Source: Stentor coeruleus
Lineage: Eukaryota > Ciliophora > Heterotrichea > Heterotrichida > Stentoridae
Direction of reading: 5' to 3'
Length of the DNA stretch: 25,000 bases
NCBI GenBank assembly: GCA_001970955.1
Contig: MPUH01000927.1
Span: forward strand, 1-25,000
Shown one piece after another: positions 8,506 to 19,663 of this stretch. The position numbers were made by a program, and so were the translations under genes. The notes beneath the pieces are model-generated. The model did not search any database, was not told the origin of the DNA, and saw nothing but the letters and a program-made list of their open reading frames with translations. Positions within the stretch are counted from its first letter, which is position 1. The number at the start of each line of letters is the position of its first letter.

Positions 8506-9102
8506 TCAAACAGATAAGCTATCATCATCCACATCCATTCTTTTAAGTTCTTTCAACAACATATTACTCAATTGCATAGCCTGCTCTAAAGCAGCTTTAG
8601 TTTTCGAGTTTTTTTCCTTTAAACTGTCACAATTTTTACAAGAAATTTCTCCTGCTTCATATTTTTTAGCAATCGTCTCAGCTTTTTCTTTTTCAATTTT
8701 ACAATTTTGTAGCTTTTGCTTCATGTTCTTATATTTAGCTTTAAAAGCTTGGAATTTATGTGCAGGAACTTCTGGCCATTGCCCCATTTCTAGATAGTTT
8801 TTCTGAAAGTTCGCAACACTTTTTCTTTCACAAAACTCATCCATTTCTTCTTCATTTAGTTCAGTAGAATATTCTTCACTATATCTTGAATTAACTTTAT
8901 TATAATCATCAATAGTAAAAGCATCATTTGAGTTTTTTGTTATCGTAACACTATTGGTTTTAAAAAGTTTTGGTTTTGGGAGTGATGATCCGAAAAATGA
9001 AGCTAGGGAAGATTTTAATGAGTTTATAGATGCAAGATCTAATAGCTTGTATCCTGTTTTTTCGATTGAACAACTTCCACTTAGAGTTTCTGTATCTTCC
9101 AT
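8506..9102 (-). CDS. Unrecognised small coiled-coil protein
   Basis: This encodes 198 residues. The N-terminal half is Ser/Thr-rich with short hydrophobic patches (about 18-40), then an acidic segment (about 73-90), then EMGQWPEVPAHKFQAF. From about residue 118 to 190 it is Lys/Glu-rich with heptad-like Leu/Met spacing, consistent with a coiled coil. It includes a CKNC pair and ends in an acidic DVDDDSLSV tail. There is no signal peptide or membrane helix. The stop is TGA immediately followed by TAG. It converges with the PKG-like gene (269-bp gap) and diverges from the channel gene. I cannot assign a function. Confidence 0.6.
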   Translation of the reverse strand: MEDTETLSGSCSIEKTGYKLLDLASINSLKSSLASFFGSSLPKPKLFKTNSVTITKNSNDAFTIDDYNKVNSRYSEEYSTELNEEEMDEFCERKSVANFQKNYLEMGQWPEVPAHKFQAFKAKYKNMKQKLQNCKIEKEKAETIAKKYEAGEISCKNCDSLKEKNSKTKAALEQAMQLSNMLLKELKRMDVDDDSLSV

Positions 9103-9639
9103 TAGTAAATATTTATATTTTGTGATTGTTAGAGAATGGAATGTAAGTTAATGGTGATGTTAATTTTTTGGTTTGAAGAAAATTGTGTTGGCTGTTTTTA
9201 AAGTGGGTTTGGGGGTTTTTAATAGGATTATTAGGCTTTTGTTGTGGAAGATTATGATTTATATGTTCTGAATGATAATCAGATTTTCTTTAGGGAGTCA
9301 AGATGCTAGAAACTGGATAAGGGTATATACTGTGAAAAAACATTTAGAGATTTGGTTACTTGCTTTAAGATTAACCTAATGCAAAAAACAGAAATCAAAG
9401 GATTACTTGAGAATACTTGAAATCATATACATATTGCTACCCTAAAACTCATCATCCAAAACACCATAAAAAAAATGCAAAAACTCACACAGAAACCGTA
9501 AAAAAATTCAAATCATCAAATCTCTGTTAGCAATTTCATCCTACAAAGAAAAAATCCACATTTCAAAATCATACCCACATCCTAATTACAATAAAATATT
9601 TTCCATTTTGCAAAATCTTTTTACTAATAGTTAATTAAA
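9103..9639. promoter_or_regulatory. Divergent 5' flank between coiled-coil gene and IP3R-like gene
   Basis: No gene was found in about 540 bp. The left part is G/T-rich on the plus strand (9121-9240: about 35 G, 2 C) and the right part is C/A-rich (9421-9640: about 48 C, 9 G). The switch lies near 9350-9420. Read on each gene's own sense strand, both 5' flanks are A/C-rich and G-poor. The word TTACAATAA is at 9586-9594. Confidence 0.55.
9586..9594 (+). promoter_or_regulatory. Shared upstream word TTACAATAA
   Basis: Copy in front of the IP3R-like gene. Its context ATTACAATAAAATATTTTC resembles the context upstream of the PKG-like gene (TTTACAATAATTCAAATATT). Confidence 0.25.
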
Positions 9640-12600
9640 ATGTCTAAGGAAGCCAACACCCAAAGCGACTACCTACACTATGGTTGCACCGTAGCTTTAT
9701 CTTTTAACGAAAACGATTATGCTCATTCATCAGGTTTTATAGACAGTTCAATATACATAAGCCCATATTCCGAGATTTCTGATTTCTCACAATGTCTTTT
9801 CCGTATATTGCCTTTTAGCATTCATAGTATCCAATGCGACTTATTATCTACATTAGAATCCTCTGAGCTTCTTGAGTATCAAAAAAAGTATATCGAATTA
9901 GAAGAAAAGCTTAGAGCAGAATTTCAAAATAGTCTTGATAATTATGAGAAACTCAAAGGTAAACCATTACATTTCGGTACTATTGTTTACTTACAACATG
10001 TATTATCACATAGATTTTTAACAGTTTTTCCTAATGAAATCAGTATTTTTGACAGAGACTGTTTGAAAATCACATTGACAGATTTCCCTAATGATTACTC
10101 TTATATAAAATTGCAACCTAGTTACAACTTCCAAAAAGAAAGTCATGGGCTTATTAGAAAAAGTGATATTATTGTCCTTGAAGTATATCTTCCGAGTTTA
10201 TCGAAAAACTCTTATGTAACTGTCAGTGATAATACTATAAATCCAACTAATGCTGAGGTTTTGACTAGAGAAGTTGCTGCGTGTATGGATAAAAAATGTA
10301 AGTGGCAACTGAATATGTATTATTCTGTGAATTTGAAAAACTCTAATTTACTTCAGTGCGGGGATTTTATATGGATTTCACATTCTGAAGGCCAGGCGGT
10401 GTTGGTAGCGATGTGTAAAGAAGCTCATGTTTTAGTGTATTTTAACAACAATTTGACTAATTCCAATGGCTTGTGGAGGATTGAAAGAGAAGTTAATACT
10501 ATAGGGGGTTTTGTGTATACCGAACAAAATTATAGATTGAAACATTTAGCTACAGGGATGTATTTAGCTTTAGAAAAAAATAATGAAGGGAAATATGTTG
10601 GAACTTTAGCTAATAAAGACCATGATAACAACATATGGGTATTTCAGCAGATCTATAGCAATAATAAAAAAGCAAAAATTTTCAGCGACCAATTTTGTAG
10701 TCTTATGAACAAAACTACAGGAGTAAATCTACAAGGCTTAGAAAGTGGTGACCAGTTCACAAACATCCGAATTGGTTTTTCCCACGACTCCAGCGAAACT
10801 TCATATTTCAAGATTTTCCGTGCTGACTTCAGCACATCATGGGAAAGTCAATTTACTTTAAACTGTATGCCAATATTATCATCATTAAAAACTATAACTT
10901 CTCAATACAACAAAAAACTTAATGGTGATGCTTATACAAACATTAAAGAATTTAGAAAAAATATGGTCCTTGCTCAAAGCTGTTTAACCCAAATCTCTTT
11001 ATTTTTACAAAGCAAACAGTCTAACAGTATGACTTTAGGAAAAAGTTATGGGGTTATAGACAAAGCTAGACAAAAATCTATAAAAGAACTTGGAATTATA
11101 GATATTCTTGCTGATTTTCTTGATAATGCATTTGTCGAAGAGTTTTCTCTTAATAAAGTTCTGAAACTTGATGCGTATACACATGAAAGAGTCTCATCGT
11201 TCTCACAACGTATAAAAGTTGACTTGAATAAAAATATTCATAATATTTTACTTAAAGAAATTGTTATTATTGTTCAACAAATATATGAACTATTATCGAT
11301 ATCATGTAAAGAAAATCTAGAAAATCAACTTTATATTTTTAAATTTTTAGATGTTTTTCAAAAACATGCAGGATATGATTTAGGGGCAACAAAGTTTATG
11401 AGTATGATTTTATCTAATAATGAAGCATTGCTATTTAAACTGTTAAGAAATACATCAGTAAGCAGTTCAAGTTCAAAAGTATCGATAATTGATCATTATG
11501 TATGGTTATTAAAAGTAAAAAATATATAGAAATTCGCTAAAGAACGGAAATCTCATCTTGTGGAATTCTTGAAAACTATATGTTCTTGTGGGGATTTTGG
11601 GGTTTCAATTAACCAAGAAAAACTTCACGAGATTTTGTTTTTCAACCCAGAAAGCTATAACAAAGTCATACTTCCAACTTCTTTAGACTCAGAAAGGAAA
11701 AACCTGTTTGTTATTTTACAGCATCCATCTGGTATTGGTGAAGAAAGTGTATCATTATTCTCATGTTTTTCATATGGTTACGTAGTTAAATTCCAAAAAG
11801 AAATAGAATACTTCACAGTTTTCCTTGGTTTATTTTCATCTTTATGTAAAGGAAGAAATTATATATGTAAAGCATCAGTAAACAATTGGTTTCCATTTAG
11901 AATCATCTTTGATAATATATGGAATGAAGAATTAACCCTTGAAGTTCGGGCTAATTTTTTAGAAATGCTCATGAATATGCATATCGACTTCCAACCAAGA
12001 AGTTATACTGAAAAACCTGAACTTATAAGAACATTAGAAAAAGGTGACCCTTCAGCTACAAGAATAAATTTCAGTCGTAAACATTCAGTACTTAATTTAG
12101 ATTCAGGACTTGACCTTGTTCGTAATGTTGGAGAAAAACTTACAACACGTAGAGTTGTAGGTAGAGAAAACCTTATGTTTAGTAGGAGGAATCAAAAACA
12201 AGATGAGTTTTCTTTTCTTATAAATGAAGATGAACAGGATTTGTTTAATTTAAAATGCGATTTGATAAGGTATTTAGAAGAAATCGCGTCACCGGAATTT
12301 AATATTTTTACTTTAGAACTGTTTAGATTGTCAAATATGCTGATAAAATTTGAAGTTATTTCGTTAGAAAAAAGTGTTCAAGAGATGAATAGGTGCGTTT
12401 TTAGTTCAGGCAGTGAAGAGTTTAAAACTAATGAGACTGATATTTTTAAGATTATGAAAGCATTGTTTAGGTTGTTGTTTTATACAGAAGTTAGGAAATC
12501 TATGGCGTTTAAGTCACTTAAAACGACAATGATGGAGCCTGTGAAAATGAATTCTGCTTTGTATAGGAAGAAGAATATGGGGAAAGCGCCTTATAATGAT

Positions 12601-15600
12601 TTTTCTGAAGAACCTTTTGCTAAGTACATGCATGGGTTACAGAAATTTATGCAGTTTAATATGCTTAGAGATGAAACAGACTCAAATACTGAAACTATGG
12701 AAATAAAATGCAAACTCGTCTTATGTGATACGGTAAGTTTCGCATTAAAACTTCGTCAAGACTATCTTTTAAACAATGCATTAGCCTGGTATAAACAAGA
12801 TGAAAATAAGGAACTTGAAGATCCAACAATTCTTATCCCGGAACTTATATCGTTAAAATTAAAACAAAATCCTAAAAAAAGGAAAAAACACTTTAAATAT
12901 TTCCATAAACCTGTTTTCAAACAGTTAACAGTTATATGTCCTAATATAGTTGAAGAGTTGTTTAAATTAATTGTTGGAACTACAAATTATGAATTAAGGA
13001 CAAAAGTTATATCTATAATATTACAACTGTTTAGTGAGAGAAAAGAAATGATAAAATCTTTACGAAAAGTAAAAATAATGGCCATGGAATCAGATCCAGA
13101 AATATTCCTTTGGGCGAAAATCAGCATGGGAACATTTAGGAATTTAGCAGAACAGTCAGAAATTATATGCAAATATTGGACTCAAAATGATAAAATGTAT
13201 GATAAAACACTTGAAAAACTTGATACCCTTACTGCTTTACTTACAAACTTTGAAACGTTAATGCATGCTGATTGTCGATTGAAATCTGGGGAGTTGGTTA
13301 GAATCAACCCTGAAATTGATTTTGATAGACAAATCATGCTTAAGCATCTGAATTTCCATACCCACGTGATAAGTTTAATCAAAGATGGGATTTATATACT
13401 AGAAGAGATATATGATAACCCTAAATCTCCTAAAGAAATCGAAGCTAGAAAGAAACTTTTTATACTGTTTTCATTATGTTTTAAAGCACTTTTATCATTT
13501 ACATACAAAAACAGCAAAAATCAAAAAGCTTTATACTCATACCTTACAATCCTTACTATAAATTTACGTATTCAAGTTGGCCAAATTGATTTGATTTGTG
13601 AGATTTTTAGGGACAATGCTTCTTTATGCACTTTAGCTAGTGAAAGTTTTCTTCAACAGTTTATTGAATTGATTATAAATGAAGGTCGTCAAGAGATGTT
13701 TTTGAAATTTTTTGAAGTTGTGACTGAAGTTGATGGGGTTGGGATACCGAATATTCAAAGATTAATACTTATGCTTATGTGCCAAAATAATGTATATCAT
13801 AAAGTGTGTTATATGGATGAAAATGATAAGTTTGAGTTTAAAAAAAGTGAAGAACCTAATAGTGATTCTTATGTTGATCAGCCATTTTTATATCATGCTA
13901 GACTGATAAATGTTCTAACTAAATGTGGAAAACATAGCACAGGATTTCAGCTCACAAAAGCTAAATGCCAAAAAATCTTATCTTTTGATATGGTCCTTGA
14001 ATTGTTGTCTAAAGGTTCAGAGTATAAAATTCTTGAAGTCCCTTTATTAAACTTTCTTATCACAATCTACTTATCATCAAACATAACTGAAGACCTGGCG
14101 AACACAGCAGAACTTTTTAGATTGATTGAAATAAATTCAGAAAAACTCAAGGAAATCACAAAAGAATCTGAGACTGATATTGCAGCAATTGAAAAATGGC
14201 TTGAAATCATGTATAGTTTTTATACAAAATCATTAAACCAAGAGCATCACAAAGTAAACTACGCTTTTTCTTGTATTGAAAACTACCTTAAAGCACTTTT
14301 TGAGAATTGGGATACTATACAACAATTAAAAATAACCAGTGAACTTCAAATATACTTAGACAACCTTGGTGAAGTATTTAATATGAAATTCTGTCGATTA
14401 TATCATATAACAGATATTGTTCTTAATGAAATGTCGCATATACCAAATGAAAAAGCAAAATGGAACAAATTTGTAAGCAAATTCAATCAGAGCAACTGTA
14501 AAGCTTATATAAAAAAAGAGCAAATAAAATTCTTAAAAGCAATCAATATTATGAAAGCTTTAGAAGCTGGAGTATCAAGAAAAGAAATCATTGAAGCATT
14601 TGTTGAATATATCAGCCTGGCTAATGTTTATAAACCCCCATCAGATGTTCTTTACACTTTAATAAAATTTCTTGCAAACTCTCTTGATTGTCATGATAAA
14701 ATTGAAAAAGACCAAGCTGAGTATAAACGCCGTGCACAAGAAGAACTACGTGAGTTGCGTATTGTAAATATAATCCTTGAACTTATGTGTGATAAAACAT
14801 TAGAAAAAAGTATTTTCAGTATCCTCATCCATTTTTCTATAAAGCTTCTTGATGGTGGTAATGAAAAAGTTCAACAAGATTTCTTTAATTTCTTCACAAC
14901 ATTCCCAATCTCTGAAAATTTCTTTTGTCGTATTTACAACATGATCAATGAATTCATATCTTTTCTAACAATGCTCAATGAAAACGATACAAAAACTATA
15001 GCCTTAATGAGAAAGTCTAGTAAAATCATCAACAATTTAATAAAACTCTTACAATTATTATGTGAAAATCATTACGAACCATTACAGAATTATATACAAA
15101 TACAAGGTAAATCTAGAAACAATTATGATCTTGTCACTGCTGTTATAAGTTTATTACAAGAATTAATGGTTAGAAAAAAACTTCAAAGCTTTGAGATTAT
15201 AAAACATTGTTTTGAAATGCTAACAGAAGCTATTCAAGGTCCATGTTTAATGAATCAAAAAGCTATAATAACAAGTAAATTTTTGGATATAGCAAGTGAT
15301 TTATTAGGATTAGATCATAATACTGAAGAATTAACACATTATTTATCAGGAAAAGGAGAAAAAGCTCAACATCGTGGGCAGTATGTTTATTTAGAAAGTG
15401 ATATGGTTATTCATTTGAAATATAAATGCTTGATAACTTTACTTGGGTTATTAGAAGGGCATAATGACAATTTTAATCTTATACGTATGGCTAGAGCATT
15501 TAATTTGCTTATTTTTCGCAAGAATATCACTGCTATTTATGAGAGGTTTTTGAATTATAGGTCAGCGTATAATAAAAATATATTCTTGCATGTGAATGAA

Positions 15601-17241
15601 TCGCAATATAGTTCAATAGAAAAAAAAATGCATAATTCGCTGTTTATTGAAGTTGGGTTTTTTGCATTTTTCTTGTTAAAGTATTTTATTAGTGTTGAAG
15701 ATGGGGAGATTAATAAAATGCTCATGTCTGATGTCCCTGAGTTTGTTAAAAAACATAAGGAAATACATGAAAGGGTTAATAGGGCTACAATTGAAACTAA
15801 TCAACTACCACAGATATTCCAGAATATATTTACAAGTGCAAGTCTTATAGATAAAGATTCTGATATATTTTGTCGAGCATTAGACTTTTTTGAAAAAAAC
15901 ACAGGCAATGTCGAAATAGTTTTCCAAGGAGTTTCTTCCATAACATATTTCTGGCTCCCTCCAGTTTGCCACCATTTAACATTTGAAGTTAAAGAAGAAT
16001 TCACATTAAAAATCGACAGAACTTCAGATAAAAAAAAAGTTGAAAGCCTTATAGCTAAAGTTCCAGAAGTTATTGAAGATATGCAATATGAAGAAAAACT
16101 AAGCACTGCTTATGGGTATAAATTTATGACTAATAATGTCAGACATTTGAAAAATCTAGCATTTGCCCTTACGATCTGGTTGAATTTAATAATACTTTTT
16201 TCATATTCTTCATATGGAACAGATCGATTAGATGAACCAAGTTATTTAAACGTAGAACCTCATAGCAATAAAACTGATAAAATAGCATCAACAAAAATGC
16301 ATATAAAAGGTGTTGGGACAATACACTGTATATTGTCTGGGGTGATTTTCTTTTATTTTATTATAAAAATAGCTCCAATACTTGTACAAAGAGTTTGGAA
16401 AGAACAAGCGGCACAAGTTCAAGATCCTCAAAATGCTAACAATTTCACATCCAAAGCTAAAAAATATTTACTTACTTTTCTATATACACTTTCTACTATT
16501 GATGTACTGTTTTATTTTTTGTATTTCGCTTTTTCTATACTTGGTTTAACTGTACATCCTTTTTTCTTTTCAGCTCATTTGGCTGATGCAATGTATAGAT
16601 TCCCTTCTTTACAAAATGTGGTAAAAGCTATTTATATACCTTGGAAATCTTTGGTATTAACTTTAGTTTTTATTCTTGTTATTGTGTATTTATTTAGTGT
16701 TTGGGCTTATGTAAGACTTAGTGAGCATTTTGTAGGAAATTGTGATTCACTTTTATTATGTTTTGCTACAGTTTTTGATAAAGGGTTTAAAAACTCAGGG
16801 GGTATAGGGATGTGGTTGGATTATGTTTATCCTTCAATACCAGGAGAAATCAATATTGAGAGGTTTTTTTTTGATAATCTTTTTACAATAATCCTTTTAT
16901 GGATTATGATGAATATAATTCAAGGTATTATTATTGTGACATTTGCTGTTGTTCGTGAAATAGATGCAAGTAATCTTGCGGATATTAATAATAAATGCTT
17001 GATTTGTGGTAAAGAAAAAGAAGAAATTGAGAGGAATACTGGGAAAACGTTTAAGTATCATAGAGAAGCGGTGCATAATGAATGGAATTATGTGTTTTTT
17101 TTAACGTATTTGGAGTTTAAGGAAAATACTGAACATACTGGGATTGAAAGCTATGTGTATCAGCAGAATAAAAATAGATGTATTGATTGGGTACCTTTGG
17201 AACAAGGTATGGGATTTACTGGAAATGAAGATGTTGAGTAA
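9640..17241 (+). CDS. IP3 receptor/ryanodine receptor family calcium-release channel
   Basis: Two same-frame open segments join across a 15-nt intron (11515-11529) to give 2528 residues, close to animal IP3 receptors (about 2700). The N-terminus has a ligand-domain/MIR region (about 1-420, with RLKHLATGMYLALEK). RIH-type helical repeats follow, including FLKTICSCGDFGVSINQEKL just after the splice. A RIH-associated segment lies near 1795-1870 (LLQLLCENHYEPLQNYIQ, then QGPCLMNQ). Hydrophobic channel segments lie near 2168-2190, 2224-2246, 2271-2297, 2332-2353 and 2408-2433. The filter reads NSGGIGM (2380-2386), where family members have GGG(V/I)GD. The C-terminal zinc site is intact: CLIC (2448-2451) with H2469-x4-H2474. 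The tail TGIESYV and WVPLEQGMGF match the family end. It would release calcium from an internal store. Ligand-contact residues look changed, so the activator may not be IP3. Confidence 0.92.
11515..11529 (+). other. 15-nt spliceosomal intron in the IP3R-like gene
   Basis: GTAAAAAATATATAG lies in phase 0 and contains the only in-frame stop (TAG, 11527-11529) separating two large segments of one channel. Removal joins HYVWLLK to KFAKERKSHLVEFLKTICSC, a continuous RIH-region sequence of the family. Position 10 is A. Confidence 0.93.
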
Positions 17242-17828
17242 GTATTTTGCATTAGATAAATAATCATTTTTATCATTAAAGTTAGAGGGTGATTTTTTTG
17301 TTTAGGGAATACTATTTTTTTTAGTTTGAATAAAAAATTGTGTGAGTTTAGGTAGAAGAATTAGAGAATTTGGTTTTGGAAATAGGATTTTTTTAGTTTG
17401 ATATAGGATTTAAGTTAAAATTTTAATACTGGGAAATTATGCTTTTTTAATAAATGATTGAAATTGTGCTTAAAATAGTTTTATACTTTGGAAGTATGAA
17501 AATTACTTATAAATCAAGGGCTGGACAATAGTCAAGCGATAATTCCTAACTAATACTAATCAACTTATAAATTGAAAAAATAGTATATTGTGAAATAAAG
17601 ACATAAAGATATGATTAAATTTAAAGTAAGTTTCATTAATAAACCAAACCATTCAACAAAAATATTACACCCTAGCACAAATCCTGATTTTCTCATCCTT
17701 TTAAGACATTCCTCAACTAATATCCATATAAAAATTCTTAACCTTTAAACCCAAAAATTTTATATTTTTTTTAATCTATCTTTATCTCATCATCTTCAAA
17801 AGCATCAACCATATAAACCTAAATATTT
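17242..17828. other. Convergent intergenic region without a gene
   Basis: This lies between the 3' ends of the channel gene and the zinc protein gene. The left part is G-rich and C-poor on the plus strand (17242-17460: about 42 G, 6 C). The right part is the reverse (17641-17760: about 31 C, 3 G). So both genes have G/T-rich sense-strand 3' flanks. No RNA gene or ORF was found. Confidence 0.5.
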
Positions 17829-19349
17829 TTAAGAATTAAAAACGTTATTTTTTATGGTTCTTAAAGCACATAAGCAGCCTATGAACTTAAAAATGCTAAT
17901 TTGTTCATCAAAGCACAATAAGCAATAAATTGTATTACAACATTTTTTATGTATAGATTTATTATCAGGATTTAACTCCCATTGGCATATTTTTTTGCAT
18001 TTTAAGCAAACTTTCATCTTATTCAAACAGCATTCAATGCAGCAATAATTAAATCTTTTTAGTTTCTTTTGTGCTCTACATTTTTTACATATATAATGCC
18101 CACAGAACATCTGCACTGGGAATTTAGTTTTCAAGCATTTAAAGCATGCTTGGTCTTTTGGAATATTAGATTTTTCCCAGCATTTAAAGCAACAGTTTCC
18201 ATCAAAATAACAATAATTGCAACCTTTATGCCCACAATTAAACTTTAAACTTTTAGAGTCTTGAGCTTCACTGCAATTTTTACAGAATTTTTTTGAAGCT
18301 TCTATCATTTTTTTAGTATTTATAAAGCAATCGCTGCATATATCTATCTCACCTCTTGCTAGTATCATATTGTCTTTGAATCTAATGCTTTTTTCTTCTA
18401 TATATTCATAAGGCTTTTGAAATAAAAGTTCACAAATAGATTCTTGATTACAGTAAGGTAATACATTTTTACTGTAAATATGATACATTTTAGTAACTGA
18501 AAAACTTACTTTATGAATATGGCAAATGTTTTTAATTGGCAAATCTAAAATTCTTTCATTTTCTCTTTCATTTTCTCTTTTATTTTCTATTTCATTTTCT
18601 CTTTCATATTCTATTTCATTTTTTCTTTCATTTTTTCTTTCATTTTCGCTATAAATCTGTGGTTTAATTCCTGAGTAAACTTCATTAGCATTAGCTTCTT
18701 CATCAGAACATATATTGAAATCACTACTATTATCATCAAAATCTTGAATTTCATTTATACTTCCACCATTAAAAGCATTAATACTTTTATCATATTGAAT
18801 ACTTAAACTATCATAGTTTTGAGAACTAGAATTCACACGATTCCGAATCTCAGATCCTTTAATCTCTAGATTTTCTTTATAGTATATTTCCCCTAACAAA
18901 TTAGCATTTTTAGGTTTAATTTCGAATGCAAAAAGAAAAATTTTATTTTTTATAGTAGGTGGTAGAATATAGCTTTCAGATAAATGGATGATACTAAAGC
19001 AATGTATACAATAGATTGGACTAGTAACAAAAATGCTTTTATGAATAATAAAGCAACAGATTTGATGATATTGACTTTGGTTTATATATATTGTTCCAAG
19101 ATTATTACAAAGGCAACATAATTGATCACAAAACATATTTTGTTTTGAAGATAATTGCAATTTGTCAATTGAATTTTTGTTGTAGCTTAAAGAAATAGCT
19201 GTACTTTTGCAATGTTCGCATTTAATTGTAGACTTTTGAATTTCTTGATGAACATGCAGACTACAGACTTTATGAGTAGAGTCTTGATCTATTATTATCC
19301 GTCCTTCTACTTTACAGAACATGCAAAGATAAGAGCAGTCAGGGTTCAT
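17829..19349 (-). CDS. Cys/His-rich protein with two tandem zinc modules and two RING-like clusters
   Basis: This encodes 506 residues. The N-terminus has two copies of an unusual module with matching spacing: C5-x3-C9-x2-C12-x13-H26-x2-C29-x4-H34-x9-C44-x2-C47 and C74-x3-C78-x2-C81-x13-H95-x2-C98-x4-H103-x10-C114-x2-C117. A low-complexity linker follows, with an acidic part and a tandem ENER/KNER tract. The C-terminus has two RING-like C3HC4 patterns, at about 356-390 (C-x2-C-x12-CGH-x2-C-x2-C-x6-C-x2-C) and 402-440 (C-x2-C-x10-CGH-x2-C-x2-C-x12-C-x2-C). A further Cys cluster with IHKKCC resembles the N-terminal module. It may be an E3 ubiquitin ligase, inferred only from the RING spacing. 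The start is the first ATG, and the stop is TAA. Confidence 0.75.
   Translation of the reverse strand: MNPDCSYLCMFCKVEGRIIIDQDSTHKVCSLHVHQEIQKSTIKCEHCKSTAISLSYNKNSIDKLQLSSKQNMFCDQLCCLCNNLGTIYINQSQYHQICCFIIHKSIFVTSPIYCIHCFSIIHLSESYILPPTIKNKIFLFAFEIKPKNANLLGEIYYKENLEIKGSEIRNRVNSSSQNYDSLSIQYDKSINAFNGGSINEIQDFDDNSSDFNICSDEEANANEVYSGIKPQIYSENERKNERKNEIEYERENEIENKRENERENERILDLPIKNICHIHKVSFSVTKMYHIYSKNVLPYCNQESICELLFQKPYEYIEEKSIRFKDNMILARGEIDICSDCFINTKKMIEASKKFCKNCSEAQDSKSLKFNCGHKGCNYCYFDGNCCFKCWEKSNIPKDQACFKCLKTKFPVQMFCGHYICKKCRAQKKLKRFNYCCIECCLNKMKVCLKCKKICQWELNPDNKSIHKKCCNTIYCLLCFDEQISIFKFIGCLCALRTIKNNVFNS
18551..18648 (-). repeat. 12-nt minisatellite encoding (ENER/KNER)n
   Basis: On the plus strand, units of about 12 nt built on TTTCATTTTCTC repeat about eight times with substitutions (TTTTATTTTCTA, TTTCATATTCTA and others). 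On the coding strand they give ENER, KNER, ENEI, EYER and ENKR tetrapeptides, all in frame. This looks like slippage expansion within the linker of the zinc protein. Confidence 0.85.
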
Positions 19350-19663
19350 GATTTTATGATAATGATAATTATTAGAATATGGTTTATGTTTTTGGGTATA
19401 GATGGGAAATTATAATAGGGATTTTGGTATTTTGAAGAGAATTTTGGGTGTCTTTTGGTTTGATGGAAAGGGTTATGTGTAGTTAAGAGTTTTTTTTTTT
19501 GGATGTGCTGTGATGGAAAATATAATAATGGTTTTGTATTTGGTTTATATAAGATTTTATACTTCATAAATATTGTCTCTAGAGAAATTTATTAAAAAAT
19601 CAATCTGTTGTAAAATGTATTGAATGCGGTTTGTTTTCTTGGAAAAAAAAATATATATTAAAT
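19350..19663. other. Divergent intergenic region
   Basis: This short gap lies between the starts of the zinc protein gene (minus) and the coiled-coil gene (plus). Its left part is G/T-rich on the plus strand, that is A/C-rich on the sense strand of the zinc gene. No feature beyond this was found. Confidence 0.4.

Noticed and set aside
11023-11062. A further possible 15-nt intron, GTTATGGGGTTATAG, in the IP3R-like gene
   Set aside because: It lacks A at position 10, starts GTT, has no in-frame stop, and the frame reads through without harm.
11527-11529. TAG as a reassigned or readthrough codon
   Set aside because: TAG also ends the Misato-like gene, and a 15-nt splice-like sequence ends exactly at this TAG, matching three other sites.
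18551-18648. Independent regulatory pyrimidine tract
   Set aside because: It lies in frame within the zinc protein and encodes a continuous ENER-type linker, so slippage inside coding sequence explains it.
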